Below, piece after piece: positions 1-13,629 of a stretch of DNA of 64,000 nucleotides (position 1 is the first letter of the stretch; every line of letters starts with the position of its first letter). The translations under genes and the position numbers were made by a program. The notes beneath the pieces are model-generated. The model was not told the origin of the DNA, searched no databases, and worked only from the letters and a program-made list of their open reading frames with translations. The DNA comes from Haematococcus lacustris (taxonomy: Eukaryota > Chlorophyta > Chlorophyceae > Chlamydomonadales > Haematococcaceae), in contig JASKMD010000008.1 in the NCBI GenBank assembly GCA_030144725.1, positions 332,290 through 396,289 of the forward strand, given 5' to 3'.

Positions 1-3000
1 GCTGGGAGGGGCCCAGGGCCAGGTGGCGGCCCAGGTGCCGGCGCAGGCCAGCATCATGGCTGTGCCCCTCCCCGGGGCCAGCAAACCATTCCGCTGCACT
101 CAGGACTGGCACGCCGGCCTCAGGGCTGGGGCGGTGGGCACCAGGTCAGGCAGCAGCACAGCCTGCAGCCCCGCTGGCAAAGTGGTACAGCGCTGTTCTG
201 GGATGGGGTCACCACCCTGGCAGGGTGTAAGGCGAGGAGCTGCTGCACCAGGTTCGGCCACCCAGGGCCGGGCTACCAGCCAGCCAGGCAGCCCTGCCCC
301 ACCCTACCCTGATTTTTCCAGCTTGGCTTTTGTGGTAAGGCGCAGGGAGAGGGTAGCAGGGCAGCCAGCGGCGGCCCAGGCGGCACCCAGTTCCCCAACC
401 ACCACGCGGCAATGCGGAGCCCGGGCTGGGCCGATGGCGGTGCTGGTGGGTGAGGCGCAGGGCAGGCGGTCGGTGGCGGTGCGGCGCCAGGGCCTGACCT
501 TGGCTCTGGCTCTCAGCCGCAGTGCGGCGGGCAGGGCAAGCCTGGTGGCGGTGCCGGCCACCTGCAGCCTGCTGTGCGCGCACTTGCAGGTATGGGCTCC
601 TTGTGGGGGAGGGGGGTGGAGGGGGGGTGGGGAGCTGCAGGGGAGGGGGGGTAAAAGGTGGGAGTGCGGAGGGAATAAATGCTGAGGCAGACTCTTACTA
701 TGACAGGATACCCGCTTCAAGGTCAGTGGCATGCACCCCGAATGCATGCAGCCAGGAATGGCATAAGCAAGTACGATCTCTTTAGTGATATGGGGGTTGT
801 GTGTGTGCATTTCTACGCCACAAAACATGATAGAATGGCTGTTTATCCGGCAAACTGGCTATTGCATTTGTATGCCACAAAACATGATAGAATGGCTGTT
901 TATCCGGCAACTGGCTATTGCATTTGTGAGCACCAGGACATACTAAGCAACCATATCGTGGCCTCCTACACCACAGATCAGAGCACAGTATGACTAAGCC
1001 CTATCATCATGACTTCGAATATGTCAGGGTTGAGGGGGCCAGGGGGTGGTGGCAGCTGCTTGTGTTGCCCGGCTGCTGCTGTGCTGCCTCCTCCTCACCT
1101 GTGTCATGGCTGCTCCACACCTGGCCACCCCATGTTCCAGCCTACATGTGCTGTTGTGCTGTGTCCTCCCAGGCGTCAGGCCCTCAGGGCCCTCTGCTGC
1201 AGCAGCTGGCGGCCAGCACCTGGAGCCAGGTGTGCAGCGAGCCGGGCTGCTGCCTGTGGGTCTGTGGCCAACAGGCTGTGCTGCCCAGCCTGTGCAAGGC
1301 GGCCAAGGCAGCAGCAGTGGCGGTCATGGGGGGCGATGCAGGAGGCGGCAGCGGCGGAGGAGAGGATGGCAGAAATGCAGGTACAAGTGACAGTAACATT
1401 GGTGGTATCGTGATCTTTACGACTGTACATGATGGCACTCTAGATATGTCAATAGTGCGGGCTGATGGATGGGGATCCAGAAAGAACTCCCGCCTAATCA
1501 ACATGGAACATGGTATTGCTTGTGGGTAATCTTACTCGGCTGCAGCCTTCATGACTACAGCATCATCGGACATCCTTTGGTGGATACAAACCCCATCCCA
1601 GGTGGCACGTTCTATCATCAAAACCAACAGTATGGGTGGATGGGAAACTGACAAGAGAGGCCCCTTGTTACCTACCTTCCACACTGCCCATCCTCGCTGC
1701 ACTGCGCCATGTCTAACTAATTGCATGCCAGTGACCTGCATGCTCCACTGTGAACACTATGGTGCTTGCACTGTTTGTCAAAGCTTGCAACAGACGGGGT
1801 GCAGGCCACACTCCCTGTGATGGCCTTTGCTCATTGTGTGCAGGTGGAAGCCCGCAGGAGCACCGCCTGTTGGCCACCCTGCTGAGTGAGTGCTGCGCTG
1901 TAGTCTCAGGATCCCCTTCATCCGCAATAGTGTCCCAGAGCCAGAGCCAGAGGGAGCCAACCCCCTGTCCTGCTGCCTGACCCCCTAGGGGACGACTAGC
2001 CAGTATGGGCTGATACACATACACTACAGCAAGCTGACACAGCCTCTACAAGGCACACTCTATGGTGCCACAGCAGGCTCCTTGCAGCTTCAGCTGGTCT
2101 AGCCACCAGCACAGCAGCACAGCTCCAATGGCAGTGCAACAAGGCTCAAGCCTTGTGACAGCCATCCAATCTCACAGCCTGCCTGGCCCACTGCCCTGCC
2201 CCGTCCCTCACAGCCTGCCTGGCCCACTGCGCCAACCCCCCTGCCGGTGCTGCTACCCTGGTGAAGACCCACAAGGTGCTGGCCTGGGCCCTGGACCTTG
2301 TACCGGCGCTGGCCCCCGCACCAGGCAGGCCTGTGGGCCCAGCACTCCGGTGAGCACCCACCCAGGCTGCTGCAAGCGGCACCGCCATGCATCAGCACCG
2401 GGCGACACCGAGGCCCTCCCTCCACCTCAGGCACACTCACACACAGATGCAGCGGAAGGAGGGTGTGGCAGAGGTCAGCAGTGGGGTGGGGCGGCAGTAG
2501 CAGGCAGCAGGGTGTTGCAGCTGAGCCTGAACACTTTTCAGCAGGGTGTTGCAGCTGAGCCTGAGCACCTTGGGCTACACAGCCCACACCTCCCAGGGGG
2601 GCCGCCACACAGCGCCCAGTGGCTCAACCGCCCACTGGCTGTGTGCCTGTGCAGTGCAGTGCTGCGGCTGTTGGATGAGCTGAGCTGCCACCCAGACTCT
2701 GAGGTGCGGGGCGCGGTGCTGTCAGGCCTGGAGGGCACGGGGGGCTACTCTGGCGCTCTGGGCCCTGGCTTGGCTGCGCTGGCCAGCTGTGCGACCAGTG
2801 GCAGGGCCAGCCTGGCTGACAGCGCCCTGGCGGCCAACCTGTTGTGGCGGGCAGCGACAGGTGCGCTCAGGCCGCTGTGTGAGGCACCTGGGAGCAGGCA
2901 GTGGGGAGGCACCTGGGAATCTGACCTGGTCCACCACCTCACAGAACTGGGATGAAAGACACCTGGGAGCAGGCTGTCAAGCTGGCTGACCTGACCTGGT

Positions 3001-6000
3001 TCTCCACCTGGCGCCAGCACCAGGGGCGTCAGGGTCACCAGGGGCGCCAGGGGCTCAACAAGCAAACGTTGCCAGGGACTGGAACACACCGTGTCAGGGC
3101 CTGCTTGATGTGAACTAGCCGTGTCGTGCCTCACGAACCTGGTCCAAGTTTAGTTTAGCCTCGTGCAAAACTGCAAACTCGCCCCAAATTGCTCTGGCAC
3201 GGTGCCTGGCACACCCAAACTGCTCTGGCAGCCCATACACGCCGCCATGCAGTGATGTGAGCTGCCACTGTGCCTGTCCACTGTGCCTGGCTAGCTCCCA
3301 CCCTCCAAGCCCCAGCAAGGCCCAGCAAGGCGCAAGGCTTGCCGGGCCCTGGCCACCACCTTGCAGCCTCATTCTGCCAGCTGCTCCCTCCCTAGCATCA
3401 TGGTGTGCAGCACCCTGTACATGACCTGCTCAACTCCCCCCGCCGAGGGTTCATACCAGTGGGCACGCACTGCTTGCAGGCAATGGCCAGCTCAAGCTGC
3501 GCATGCTGCGTGACGGCAACGTGCAGCTGGTGCCCACCCTGGTGCTCCGCCTGACGGCTGTGCAGCAGGCTGCTGTGGCCAGGCAGTGGCAGGCCCTGGT
3601 GCCGCCCCCCTCACCCAACCCCTGCGTTGCGGCGGCACCTGCACCCTGCCGCCCCTCCCTAGCTACCTCGCAAGCAGCAGCAGCAGCACCACCAGCAGCA
3701 GCGTCAGGGCCAGTGGAAGTGGTCGGCATTGGTGCAGCTGGGATCCACCAGTGTAGCGGCAGATTAACAGGGCAGGGCAGTACAAGCACCTCCCTCCCAC
3801 CCCACTCCCCTCACAGGTGGGTGCCGCACAGCTCCCCCTCCCCATCAGCCCAGCAGGCAACACACACCAAGGCAGAGGCCGAACCGCAGGGCCCTGCACA
3901 GACCCCACTGCAGGCCCTGCCTCTCTGGGCAGTGGCTGAGCCCTGTGCTGCCTGCACCTGCACCCTGCCTGTTTTACACATCGCCACATCGCCACCTGTG
4001 TTTGAGTATGGCTGCACAAGAGTACATTAGAGTACATTAGAGGAGGGCGGGGCGGTGGGGGCAGGCAGCGACTTCTTGCCAGTGGGTGGTAGCCAGCAAG
4101 CCACCAGACCATGGACCAGCTTGTGGGTTAGCCTGGTGGCAAGGGGCCTGCAGAAGAGGGAGGAGCACCCAGCCTGAAGGGGGCCACACCGAGTAGGTTG
4201 GGGATTGCAAGGCTGGTTACACTGCCCTACACTGCCACCACCACCCCCAGCTGCCGTCACTCTCACCTCACTGCTAGTGCCAGCTTATCGCCATCAGTGC
4301 CATCATCGGTACCACCAGTGCACCATCAGTACCAGCTCCAAACACTGGAGGAACACCCTCCTCTTAGTAGCAGTCATGTCACCTGCAGGGGCGCCCTCCT
4401 CTCTTACCCCTCCTTATTCAGCCTGACATGGTGGTGTGCGCAGGCAGTTGAGCACAGCAGGATTGCCAAACGCCTCAGCTGGAGCAGCAGAAGAGGAACT
4501 GGGCACAGCAGCCACCTCTACCTCACCCAGCGACAGTGACAGCGACACAGCTGAGTCAGATGCGCGTGACACCCACAGCGACAGCAGCAGCAGCAGCAAC
4601 AGCAACAGCAGCAGCAGCAGCTGCAGCAGCGGCCGTGACGGCGGTGGCGGCGATGTTGCCGACTCAGGGCAGACGGCGCGTGTCCACACACCACCTAGCG
4701 CCAGGCGTTGCTCCAGGCTGCTGCAACAGGTGCACGACTTGCTGGTGGCTGGCCTGGGCCTGCTGTCCAGCCTGGCCGCCTCCACCTCCACCTCAGACCG
4801 CGCGGCATCCCTCCTGCTGCAAGCCGGCCTGCCAGCCTACCTGCACTCCCAGCTCCCCCAGCTGTTGGCGCTGCAGCCTGGCCCCTGCCAGCCTGGCTTC
4901 GCGGCTGGGGTGGAGGTGCGGCAGCAGGCCTTGACCCTGGTGGCCAACCTGTGTGGCAGCAGCCAAGGGGCTGAGGCGGTGCGCCTGGCCCCTGGGCTGC
5001 TGCAGGCGGTGCAGGGCTGCCTAGGAGCCTCGCTGCCTGGAGCTGGGGTGGAACAGTGGGGGGGCAGGCAGCAGCAGCAGGTCTGGCCCGGCCTGCCGTC
5101 CTCCTGGGACCACAGTGTGTCGGCCCGCCTGCTGCTGCCTGCTGCCACGGCCCTGGCCAACCACTTGCGTGCGCTCCACAGCCAGGCCCCTGCTGCAGCG
5201 CCACCAGGGGCTGGAGGTGGGCGGCAGGGGGAGCAGCAGGGAGGGGTAGGGGAGGCAGGAGAGCAGGAGGCCGGGGCGGGTGGTGGTGGGGTGGAGCTGG
5301 GCACAGGGGGGCAGCGGGCGGGAGGGGTGGCGGCGGAGGTGAGTGGCGCCAGTGTGCTGAGGGTGTGCTGCGCAGCGCTGGCAGTGCTCCTGGCAGGGGG
5401 GCCGGAGGGGCCGCCTCAGGGGGCTGGACACCCCACCTTACTGGCAGGCTGCGGGGAAGCCGCCTCAAAGTGAGTGTGGCGATGTGCACTGCCTACCTGC
5501 ATGCCCCACCCTGTCGCCATGCATCCATGCGCGCATGCCAACTGAGCTTTGCAGTTTAGTCCCCCCACAAAAGCAGCCGTGGTGCCGGCACCACGCACAC
5601 AGAGCCTTGCACCCATGGCAACAGGTCTTGCTATGCCCTGCACGTTGGTGCCCAGCACTTGCGCTGACCCTTGTTCTAAAGGGTGGCACGGCTCCACTGC
5701 TCTCCCTCTGACTGCCTCTCTCCTTTTTTTCCTCTCTTCCTGCACCGCAGATCCGCCGTTGCAGCCAGCAGCAGGGTGCCCCGCTGGCAGCTACTGCAGC
5801 TGCAGCAGGTCTGCAGTCTGTGTGACACAGTGCAGGTTGCGGCACGGTGGCCTGGCCTGGCAGCTGACGGCAATGCAGGGGGTGACAGGGTGCCGGCCAG
5901 CCCCCAGGTGGAGCAGGCCAGCCTGGGCCTGGCCCTGATGCTGTGTGACCTCATGCCTCTCACTGTGTCCAGCCAAGGCCTGGCCAAGGGGCATGCCGAC

Positions 6001-6318
6001 CAGGTGACAGCCGTGGTGGTCGCGGGGCTGCAGGCGCTCACCCTGCTGCTGGCCAGGGGCCTGCTGCCGCCCTCCACCTTGATCCACCCAGTGCTGCCCG
6101 CCCTGCGGCTTGGCCTGGAGGCGCCAGTGGCGGCTGAGCACCCGAGGACATGGGCTGCTGCGATGGGCTTGGCCCAAGTGCTTAGCTGCCAGCCGGGGTG
6201 TGCTGTGGTGCTGGCGCGCGACACTGCGGTGGCCAGGGCGGTTGCAGGGTTGCTGCGGGACAAGGTGCATGTCGAGCTGGTGGAGGAGCTGAGGAGGAGG
6301 TGGCAGAGGGGCAAGTGA
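1..6318 (+). CDS. Large helical-repeat-like protein, 3' part (function unknown)
   Basis: Multi-exon gene that begins before the window; I do not recognise it with certainty. Coding-looking blocks with fitting splice sites end at 589 and lie at 1173-1380, 1844-1885, 2655-2860, about 3480-3816, 4444-5469 and 5751-6318. The last junction is phase-checked (AA|A codon) and ends in TGA at 6316-6318. The protein is Leu/Ala-rich with repeated amphipathic helices such as LLRLLDELSCHPDSEVRGAV and QQALTLVANLCGSSQGAEAV, which look like ARM/HEAT repeats. A Ser/Asp-rich linker of (S/N)n type follows the start of the 4444 exon, and a Gly/Gln-rich linker lies near its end. A rotatin-like or other armadillo scaffold is possible but unproven. 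The exon order in the last two blocks is reliable; the earlier exons are tentative and some are certainly missing. Confidence 0.5.
813..926. repeat. 57-bp tandem duplication in an intron
   Basis: Two adjacent, nearly identical units of about 57 bp (813-869 and 870-926) contain the string CACAAAACATGATAGAATGG and differ by one base plus a one-base indel. They lie between coding blocks of the first gene, so they are probably intronic. No coding role is seen. Confidence 0.85.
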
Positions 6319-6800
6319 TTGCCTGGTGGCGGGTGGTAGACATCAGCCTGCTGCATAGGGCTGCAAAAGGGAGGAACCCACCGGTTGCTTCGCCAATTGT
6401 GAGATTTGGATGAGGGTCACACCGGGGTGGTTTAGAGTTTTGCATGAGGGTCAGACATTGACCAGTGCATGGCCAGTGAGTAGTAGGGTTGCCACCATTC
6501 TTCTGCCAGTCCTTTTCGATAGCTGAGGCATATGGCTGCTGAGTAGCTGGCCAGCCCATGGTGCCTTCTGACCCGCGACTGCTGACATATCAACTAAGCT
6601 GCCATGATGTGAAGCTGACAGATCTGCTGAGGCACTACTGCAGGGCGATGTGAACATACCATGAGCCTAACACTGAGAGGTAAACAAAAGTGTTCTCGAG
6701 AACAATAAGAACAAATCCAAGGTTGGCATGCAGGGAAAGGTGCAGGCGCAAGGTTACAGCAAGTAGGTGTAGCAGCAATGGCAAGCCACGTCAAGGTAGG
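6319..6800. other. Intergenic, between tandem genes
   Basis: About 480 bp between the stop of the first gene and the ATG of the coiled-coil gene. It should hold a 3' UTR and the next promoter. I see no TATA box, RNA gene or repeat that I can support. Confidence 0.6.
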
Positions 6801-9800
6801 ATGGGAAGAGAGCGAGCGGGCGGAGTTTGGAAAAGCTTTGAAGGCTTCTCTGCTGGTTCAGACGCCGCTTCAGGTATGTCGCTGATGAGATGAGCGTTTC
6901 GTTACAGAGCCCGAACATGTTGGCTTGCGTGCCGCTCAGGTGATATTGGAGAGCCTGTTCTCAAGAATACAGGCGCAAGCGACGCTCTTCACAGAGCTCC
7001 AGAAAAAAGTAATGCCAACATGCCAATGGGGTCTGACGGCCCTCCAACCCAGCAACAGTTGCGTCGCTGGCTGCCCTGCCGTAGCGCGCAGCTGGGCTTC
7101 CCAGCACCCAGCCCTGCTCACATTGGGATGCTGCAGGTAGACAGAATAGCAGCCCGTGATGTGTCAGGGGAGGAGCTGCTGGGGCGGCTGCGCCTGTGCG
7201 AGGATGCCCTTAGTGCCATCAACCACGAGAAATTGAGCCCCTTCAACCAGCAGCAGATCCTGCAGCGGCTGGACACTGTTGAGGCCCAGGTCAGGTTCAG
7301 TCCGCCTCCCACCCTCTACAGCATGCACAGTTGAACTGCAACAGCATTACCGGCAGGGATGGCCATCACTGCTCCCCATACGCTACTTTGTGCGTCCACC
7401 TCCCATCAGTGGTGTCAGCTCAGCCTCAGAATCCACTGCGTCCACAGTAGTGTCCCTGGGCCACCCCCCTGCACTTCTTCCTGACCCCCCAATGGCGACT
7501 AGCCAGTTTGTCCTGACAAAGATGCACTAGCGTAAGCCGACACAGCATGAAACACGGCACACTCTCTGTGGGGTCCTTGAGGGGCACATGCAGGCTGCAC
7601 AACACCCACCCGGGCTATGTGCTGTGGTGTACACAGGCTGCAGCCACACAGGCCAGCGTGACCGCCTTCCTGGGGTCAAGCGAGGGTCAGCCGGCTGCAG
7701 AGGCCTCCACAGAGGTGCCAGACAGACCTGGCAGTGGGCGCCTGGGCGCAGGCGGTGGGTGCGGGCAGTGGCTGGCAGCAAGGCTGGCAAGGAACCTTGG
7801 TCTTATACAATAGTGGCTGTTCAGGACTGAAAATGGGGCAGCCTGGGGGCAGGCAGGCAAGGCACCACTCTGCAATGAGCAAGCAAGCAATGCACAGGGT
7901 GATACCGCACCATATTGATAGGCCAGTCAGTTGAAAGGCTGGCTATAAGATACAAAACTAACCACTGTCACGTTGCATGCAAACTGCTTTGCTGCAGCTG
8001 CTTCTGCCCCTGCTGCTCCTGCTGCTGCTCCAGATGGCTGAGCAATGCCAGCAGCCAGCAGCTCCCTATCAGCCTGCTAGCTGACCTGCCAGACTGATTC
8101 GTGCTGCGCTTTACCCCCTTGCACTCCCCCCTCCCTCTACCCCCACGCCCTTCCCCCTCCCCCTCTCCCCTCGTCCTCCCCCTACCCGCTCCGTCTCGCC
8201 CTCCACCGTGTCCCCTTCAGGCCATGGGAGCATTGAGCAGCGCCTGCAAGGCCTGGAGGACAAGCTGGTCGGGGTGTACAACCTGAACGGCAAGCTCATA
8301 GCTCTGGATCAGATCGCAGCCGACCTGGGTGTGGACATCCCTGACACCTCCTTGCACCCCCCTGACCCTGACGCCCTGCATCTGGCCAGCCAGGGAGAGC
8401 TGGTGGCCCCAGCGGGGTCAGAGGGGGGCCTGGCAGCAGCAGGGGGAGTGGTGGTAGGACCCCCGCCAGTGGACCTGGGTGCTGGGGAAGGGCTGTGGCC
8501 CAGTGTGGGGCTGCTGCCAGGAGTTGCCAGGACCAGGAGTGGCAGCAGCCCCAACACAGGCATGCGCATTGGGGACGTCGTTGCCCAGGTCAGCCGTGGG
8601 TGTGGCTGGGTGGGGCAGGCCAGCCCACTGAGCCTGAATACCACTGAGCCCACTGAGCTGAGCCCACTGAGTCTTCAGCCTTATCAAGCCATCCTCTCTC
8701 CCCTTGAGGGCATTGCACTGGGAGTGTCACGGCGGGGGCAGTTTGTTTTGCCAGTCTTACCCTGTTTGCCAGGAATCCTGTGTCACTCCCTGGGCGCCCT
8801 AAGACCCCTAAGACACCACCAGCACACATTACAGCAAATTGGTATTGGAGCAAGAAAGGCATGTCACACCTTCCTCACTCCCTGGGCTCCTATGACCCCG
8901 TTTGGGGGACCACTCCAGGCTCAGTGAAGGAGGCCAGGGCTGGGGGCACCAGGGGGCCATGGATGAGCTTATAGGCCCGAGGGAGGTTGGCGCTGCACTG
9001 GCTGGCACTGCTGGGTCAGGCACAACAGAGTAGGAAGCGGGAGGGGATGGGTGGCAGCAGGTGAGGGGTGGTGGTGGTGCGGGGGCTTGCTAGCTGGCCT
9101 GCCAGGGGTCAATAATGGCGACCTTGACCAGGAGTGCATGCACCTAGGCATGGAGGGGGCTTCCATGCAGGTAGGGTCACACAAGCCGGACAGCATGACT
9201 CAGCCGTGGCGCTCACCCCTGCTTACCTGTTGCCCACCTGCCGCCTTCTCCCTGTGGACAAGGACTAGGGTCAGGCAGTGGAGGTGCACAGTGCGTTGAG
9301 GGACTGGGGGTCAGCTTGTAGCCCTGGCCCTAAGGATATGGACTATGGTCAGGCAGTGGAGGGGTGCAGTGAGCTAAGGTCAACTCACTTAAAAACTCTT
9401 AAACAACACCTACACATTGGTTTTCGTTGGATTCCTGCTTCAGCGCAAGCAAGGGGCCTGCAGGGGTCAACCACAGCAGTGCTTGTGAGCAGTGCAGCAG
9501 ACGAGTGACAGACCGCTGACCTGGCTGGTGCTGGCTGGTGCTGCCGCTGTGCAGGTCGCGGTGCTGGCTGCTGAAGCACAGGCCACCAAGCACCTGATCA
9601 GCAGCCTGCAGGGGGAGATAGGGTGGGTGCAGTACCGGGCTGGCCCCTGTACCGGGCTGCCAGGGGCAGAGAAGAAGGTGCTATAGGCACCCTGAGGTTG
9701 CTGAGGGCAGGAGGAGCTGGTGTTGGGTGCAGCTCTCACTGGTAGTGCTGTCTGATGTGGATGCGTTTCACCTGACCTCCCCTGCCCGCCCCCGACCTGT

Positions 9801-12800
9801 TTCCGCCCCATCCTGCCCATGCTGGCCCTTACCATGCCCTCGACTAAACCACACTTCACCCCCTCCCCTCCCCTCCTCCCTCTCCTCCCCTTACCCTCCC
9901 CTCCTCCGTCCCTTCCTCCGTCCCCTCCTCCCTCCCCTCCTCCCTCCCCTCCTCTCTCTCTCTACCCCCTCGCCCCTGTCCCTGCCCCCCCTGCCCTCTC
10001 CTTCTCCTCCTCCCTCCCTCCACCTCTCCTCGGCCCCCCTGCCCCCACCTGCACCCCCCTGCCCTCAGGAGCCTGACCAGCAGCACTTCGACGCAGCAGG
10101 AGGAGCTGGGGGACCGTGTGGCGGTGCTGGAGACCTCTGCCGTGCACCTGCGGGAGCACCTGCTGCAGGAGATCAGCGCGGTGCAGCGGGGACAGCAGCG
10201 AGAGCCAGAGGTGTCCTTCGCTGCCTTCACAGCCCTGGGTGCGCTGACAGCCGCCAGGCGGTGGGAGGGGTGGAGTGCAAAAGGGGAGTAGGAGCCAGGC
10301 TGCAATGCACTGAGGTCAACGAGCAGGCTGCACTACACAGGGCACCAGGAAGGCCCTACTCTCACATACATGATGTGCATGCTAAGATCTGTGCAGACTG
10401 AGCTCTGTGCCATCTGCCTTTTGTTGGCCTGCCCTGACTAAGTCCCCCTGACTAAGTCCCCCTACCCTGCCCCGCCCCACCCTGGCTGCGTCAGGCACTC
10501 ACTGCCCTGGTGGCCTGGGTCGCAGGCTCGCGTGTAGACGCCGCCCAGGCAGAGGCAGGCCGGGCCTTGGAGGCTGTGCGGGAGCTACGAGACAAGCAGG
10601 TGGCGCCGCTGCTGGTGGCCGTCTCTGACCTGAAAGACCAGGCAGGTGGCTGCCTGCCGCCTGCTTTGACGGCCTTGCCAGCCCTACCCCTGCCAACTTG
10701 GGCAGCCCTGCTCACCTGCCGGCTTAAGCTACGGACCCTACGCTGCCAAGCGCAGGTCAAGGTGCAGGGCGAGCCTCGTGACATGGACACGCTGTTCCAC
10801 ACCCGCCTCGCCAAGCTGGAGTCTGCTGTTGGGGACATCAAGCACGAGGTGCAGCTGGCGGTGGGGGACGTATTGGAAGGTGCGCAGAAGCTGCCGCTGA
10901 CCTGGCTGTCCCAGCTGGAGCTGACTAGGCAAAGCATGTCCATGGCCTGTGCTAGCCACTGCTGGCTGTCTTGACTGAGGGTGCAGGGGGGCTGTGCTGT
11001 GCTGCGTGGGCTGGCTGGCTGCAGATGTGGCCAAAGTGTCGGACCTGGCCAGCCTGGAGGAGGCACTGGAGAGCAGGGCCAGCCAAGCAGACCTGCGGCA
11101 GCTGGCACTGCAGGTGCGCTGCCAGGGGCTAGGGCCCAGGGGGCAGGGGCCAGGGCAGGGGCCATGTGGGAGTTACATGCCTTGTGTGGTGACATTGGGA
11201 GGAGGCAGACTGGCAGCTTTAGCTCATAGGGGTTGGTGTGGGGAGGAGCTGGTGGGGCAGGGCTCAGAGGTGATGGCCACAGCTGCAAGGGAGCCTCAGG
11301 AGCTGAGACCAGGGCGTGATGGCCAGGTGTTCAGCTGTCGAGGCATGGGTGAAGGGCATGAGGAGGTGCTGGGTCCTGGTCTGTGGCACCATGGCATTTG
11401 GCCCTGTGGCAGAGGCACAGATAGACAACCAATGTGTGATATGGCCCTGACGCTGCTGCTGCTGATAAACGTGCCATGCTGCTGCCCCTGCTGCAACTGC
11501 TCCTGCCTCTGCTGCCACCGCCCCTGCCTCTGCTGCTGCTGCCCTTGCCTCTGCTGCTACTGCCCCACAGCAAGCTAATCTGGCGCAGTCCATGAACGGC
11601 ATTGCAGAGTGGCTGGCAGTGCGGCCGGAGACCTCTGACGGTATCAAAGGGATTGGAGCATCTGTCACTCGCTTCAAGTGAGCAGGCAGCAGGCAGGGTC
11701 ACCTAGCGCGTGGCACCACCCGCACCTACACCAGCCCCTGCACTGCTACCACAGTTGTGCCCTGCCTTCCTGATCGGCCCAGCGCCAAGCCAGGATCATA
11801 GGGCCCTTGCACCCAGTTTGGGCAGTCATCATCATCACCACCGTCACTGTTTCATGGCATTTGCCTATGTGGTGTCTGGATATTGACAGCGTAGCTGCAG
11901 CACATTGTGGGCAGTTGGTGTGTTGTGCACAGGCTGCAGCCACGCATGCCAGCGCGACCGGCTTCCTGGGTTCGCGCAGGCCAGTCTGACAACAGCCCTG
12001 CCTTGCCCAGCCCTGCTTGATCCAAACCTGCCTTCCCCGCGCCTGACTCTTCGGTCAGCCCTGCCTGATGATCCTTGCGCTCCCTGCCTGCCTCCATCTG
12101 CCCTGCCCCCTGCCTGCCTGCCTGCCTGGCTGGCCCAGGTGCCTGACTTGTGATCGGGAGATCAAAGGCCAGGGCTTGGGCCACAGCTCAGGTCCAGAGG
12201 CCAAGGCACGCGGCTCCTTCCTCCCCAAGCTGGAGCCACTGGCAGGGGGCCATGCGGGCGCACCGGTGGGCCCAGGCATCAATGTGGCGGAGGCGCGGCG
12301 GCTAGTGGAGGAGAAGCTGACCGGACACCTCAGCCCCAAGTGGGTGCTCGACCCCTTACCCCACCACCCTCTCCCTTGGCACCTTGAAGGAACTCATTGG
12401 CTGCAGATGTTGAGCCCATCAGGCACTGGCTGGGGGCTGGTGAATGGCAGGTGGGCTAGCGAATGGTCAGCATGAGAACAACACACCAGGTCGGTACTGT
12501 ACTGGCAATGGCAGACAAGTTGGTACTGTGGTGGCATCTGCTCTGACTGCAGAAATGATGCAGGCCAATGAGCACTGCAGTCCTATGAGCAAGTGCAGGT
12601 CACTGTGGGTGAGGAAAGGGGGTTGGTCCCAGGGCCAGTCATGGGTAAAAAAGGTACCTTGCAGCTGCAGGTAGGCAGGACCTTGTTGCCTGCTTGGGCG
12701 ACGCCAGGTGCCAGCACACCCCAGCACAGCCCAGTTCAACAGCACCCAGGGCAGAGTGTGGCCAGCCCTCAACGCAATGCCACCAGCCCATCCCCACCAG

Positions 12801-13051
12801 GAACAACAGGAGCAGCATCTCCAGGATCACACTATCGGATGCACCCGCGTGCGCCAGGCTGCCGGGAGTGCATTGGGGTTGCCTGGTGCGGCAGGAGCAC
12901 GAGCCTTTGCCGTCGTAGCCTCCAGGAGCGGGGCTATGGCTGCTCTGGCAGACCGCTGTGCGGCGGGCATGTTCCGGGTAGCGTGACCTCCCAGCAGTCA
13001 GCTCCAGAGCAAGCCCGACTGGGCGACGCACTTCCATATCCCAACCTGTAA
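6801..13051 (+). CDS. Coiled-coil protein, 652 aa, unknown function
   Basis: I do not recognise this protein. Thirteen exons join in one frame: 6801-6873, 6908-7008, 7137-7289, 7637-7685, 8221-8588, 9555-9622, 10069-10210, 10495-10641, 10756-10879, 11025-11113, 11571-11677, 12139-12339 and 12715-13051 (1959 nt, 653 codons with stop). All introns are GT-AG except the one after 10641 (GC-AG). Most exons encode short heptad-like helices, for example ESLFSRIQAQATLFTELQKK in exon 2, ILQRLDTVEAQ in exon 3, IEQRLQGLEDKLVGVYNLNG in exon 5 and DLASLEEALESRASQADLRQ in exon 10. A Gly/Pro/Val-rich disordered stretch fills the second half of exon 5, and the last exon is Pro/Ser-rich. No signal peptide or transmembrane segment is seen. 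A cytoskeletal or ciliary scaffold is an inference from the coiled coils only. Exon borders are good; the first ATG and the last exon are least certain. Confidence 0.65.
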
Positions 13052-13629
13052 CTTGGCTGGCGAATAGTTTGTTCTTGCTGTGCCACTGCCGTACAGTCGG
13101 AAGAGCAGTCCGTTGCGAGGCACGGACGGCGACACGCAAGGTCAGGACGAGCCAGCAAGCAACCGCGCACGAGCGACCAGCGCCCGCACTGCACTGCCAA
13201 TGACCAACAGCGCACTGGTCCCCAAAGCCGCTCCAGGAATAGGGCGCACCCCCGTGTTCCTTTGACAAGGACGCACAGAGCTGCTTTGAAGCACTGCGAC
13301 GGGGAAGGGATGCCACCGGCAATGGGTGAGCATCACACACACACACACAGACACACACATCCAGTACGTCTGCATATTGACTTTGAGCGTGTTGCTATGA
13401 GCGTATGGCAGTACAAGACTGCCATGTCGTACCAAACCCAACAGCATAAGCATGCATTGCATCACCATCAACTTGCGCTCAGCCATGTCATCCAGCATCT
13501 CCTCAACAGCCACGGCTTTTCACGGCAACGTGCTTTTGGCACAAGCTTCGGGAGCACCGGTGGGCCCGTGCATCAACAGGCATCAACGAGCAGATGCCCA
13601 CCAGCATGCATGTCTTGGGCTGGGATGTC
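13052..13629. other. Convergent intergenic region with short CA repeat
   Basis: This lies between the coiled-coil gene (+) and the DUF3140 gene (-), which converge. A (CA)n stretch is at about 13335-13358. Nothing else can be supported; it should contain both 3' UTRs. Confidence 0.5.

Noticed and set aside
4695..5489. Long minus-strand frame of 264 codons
   Set aside because: It is antisense to a phase-checked exon of the first gene and owes its length to GC-rich, stop-poor sequence; composition is mostly Pro/Ala/Arg.
11934..11986. Second copy of exon 4 of the coiled-coil gene (7637-7685)
   Set aside because: The DNA is similar and has an acceptor, but joining it would shift the frame and it lacks a GT donor; probably a duplicated, unused exon.
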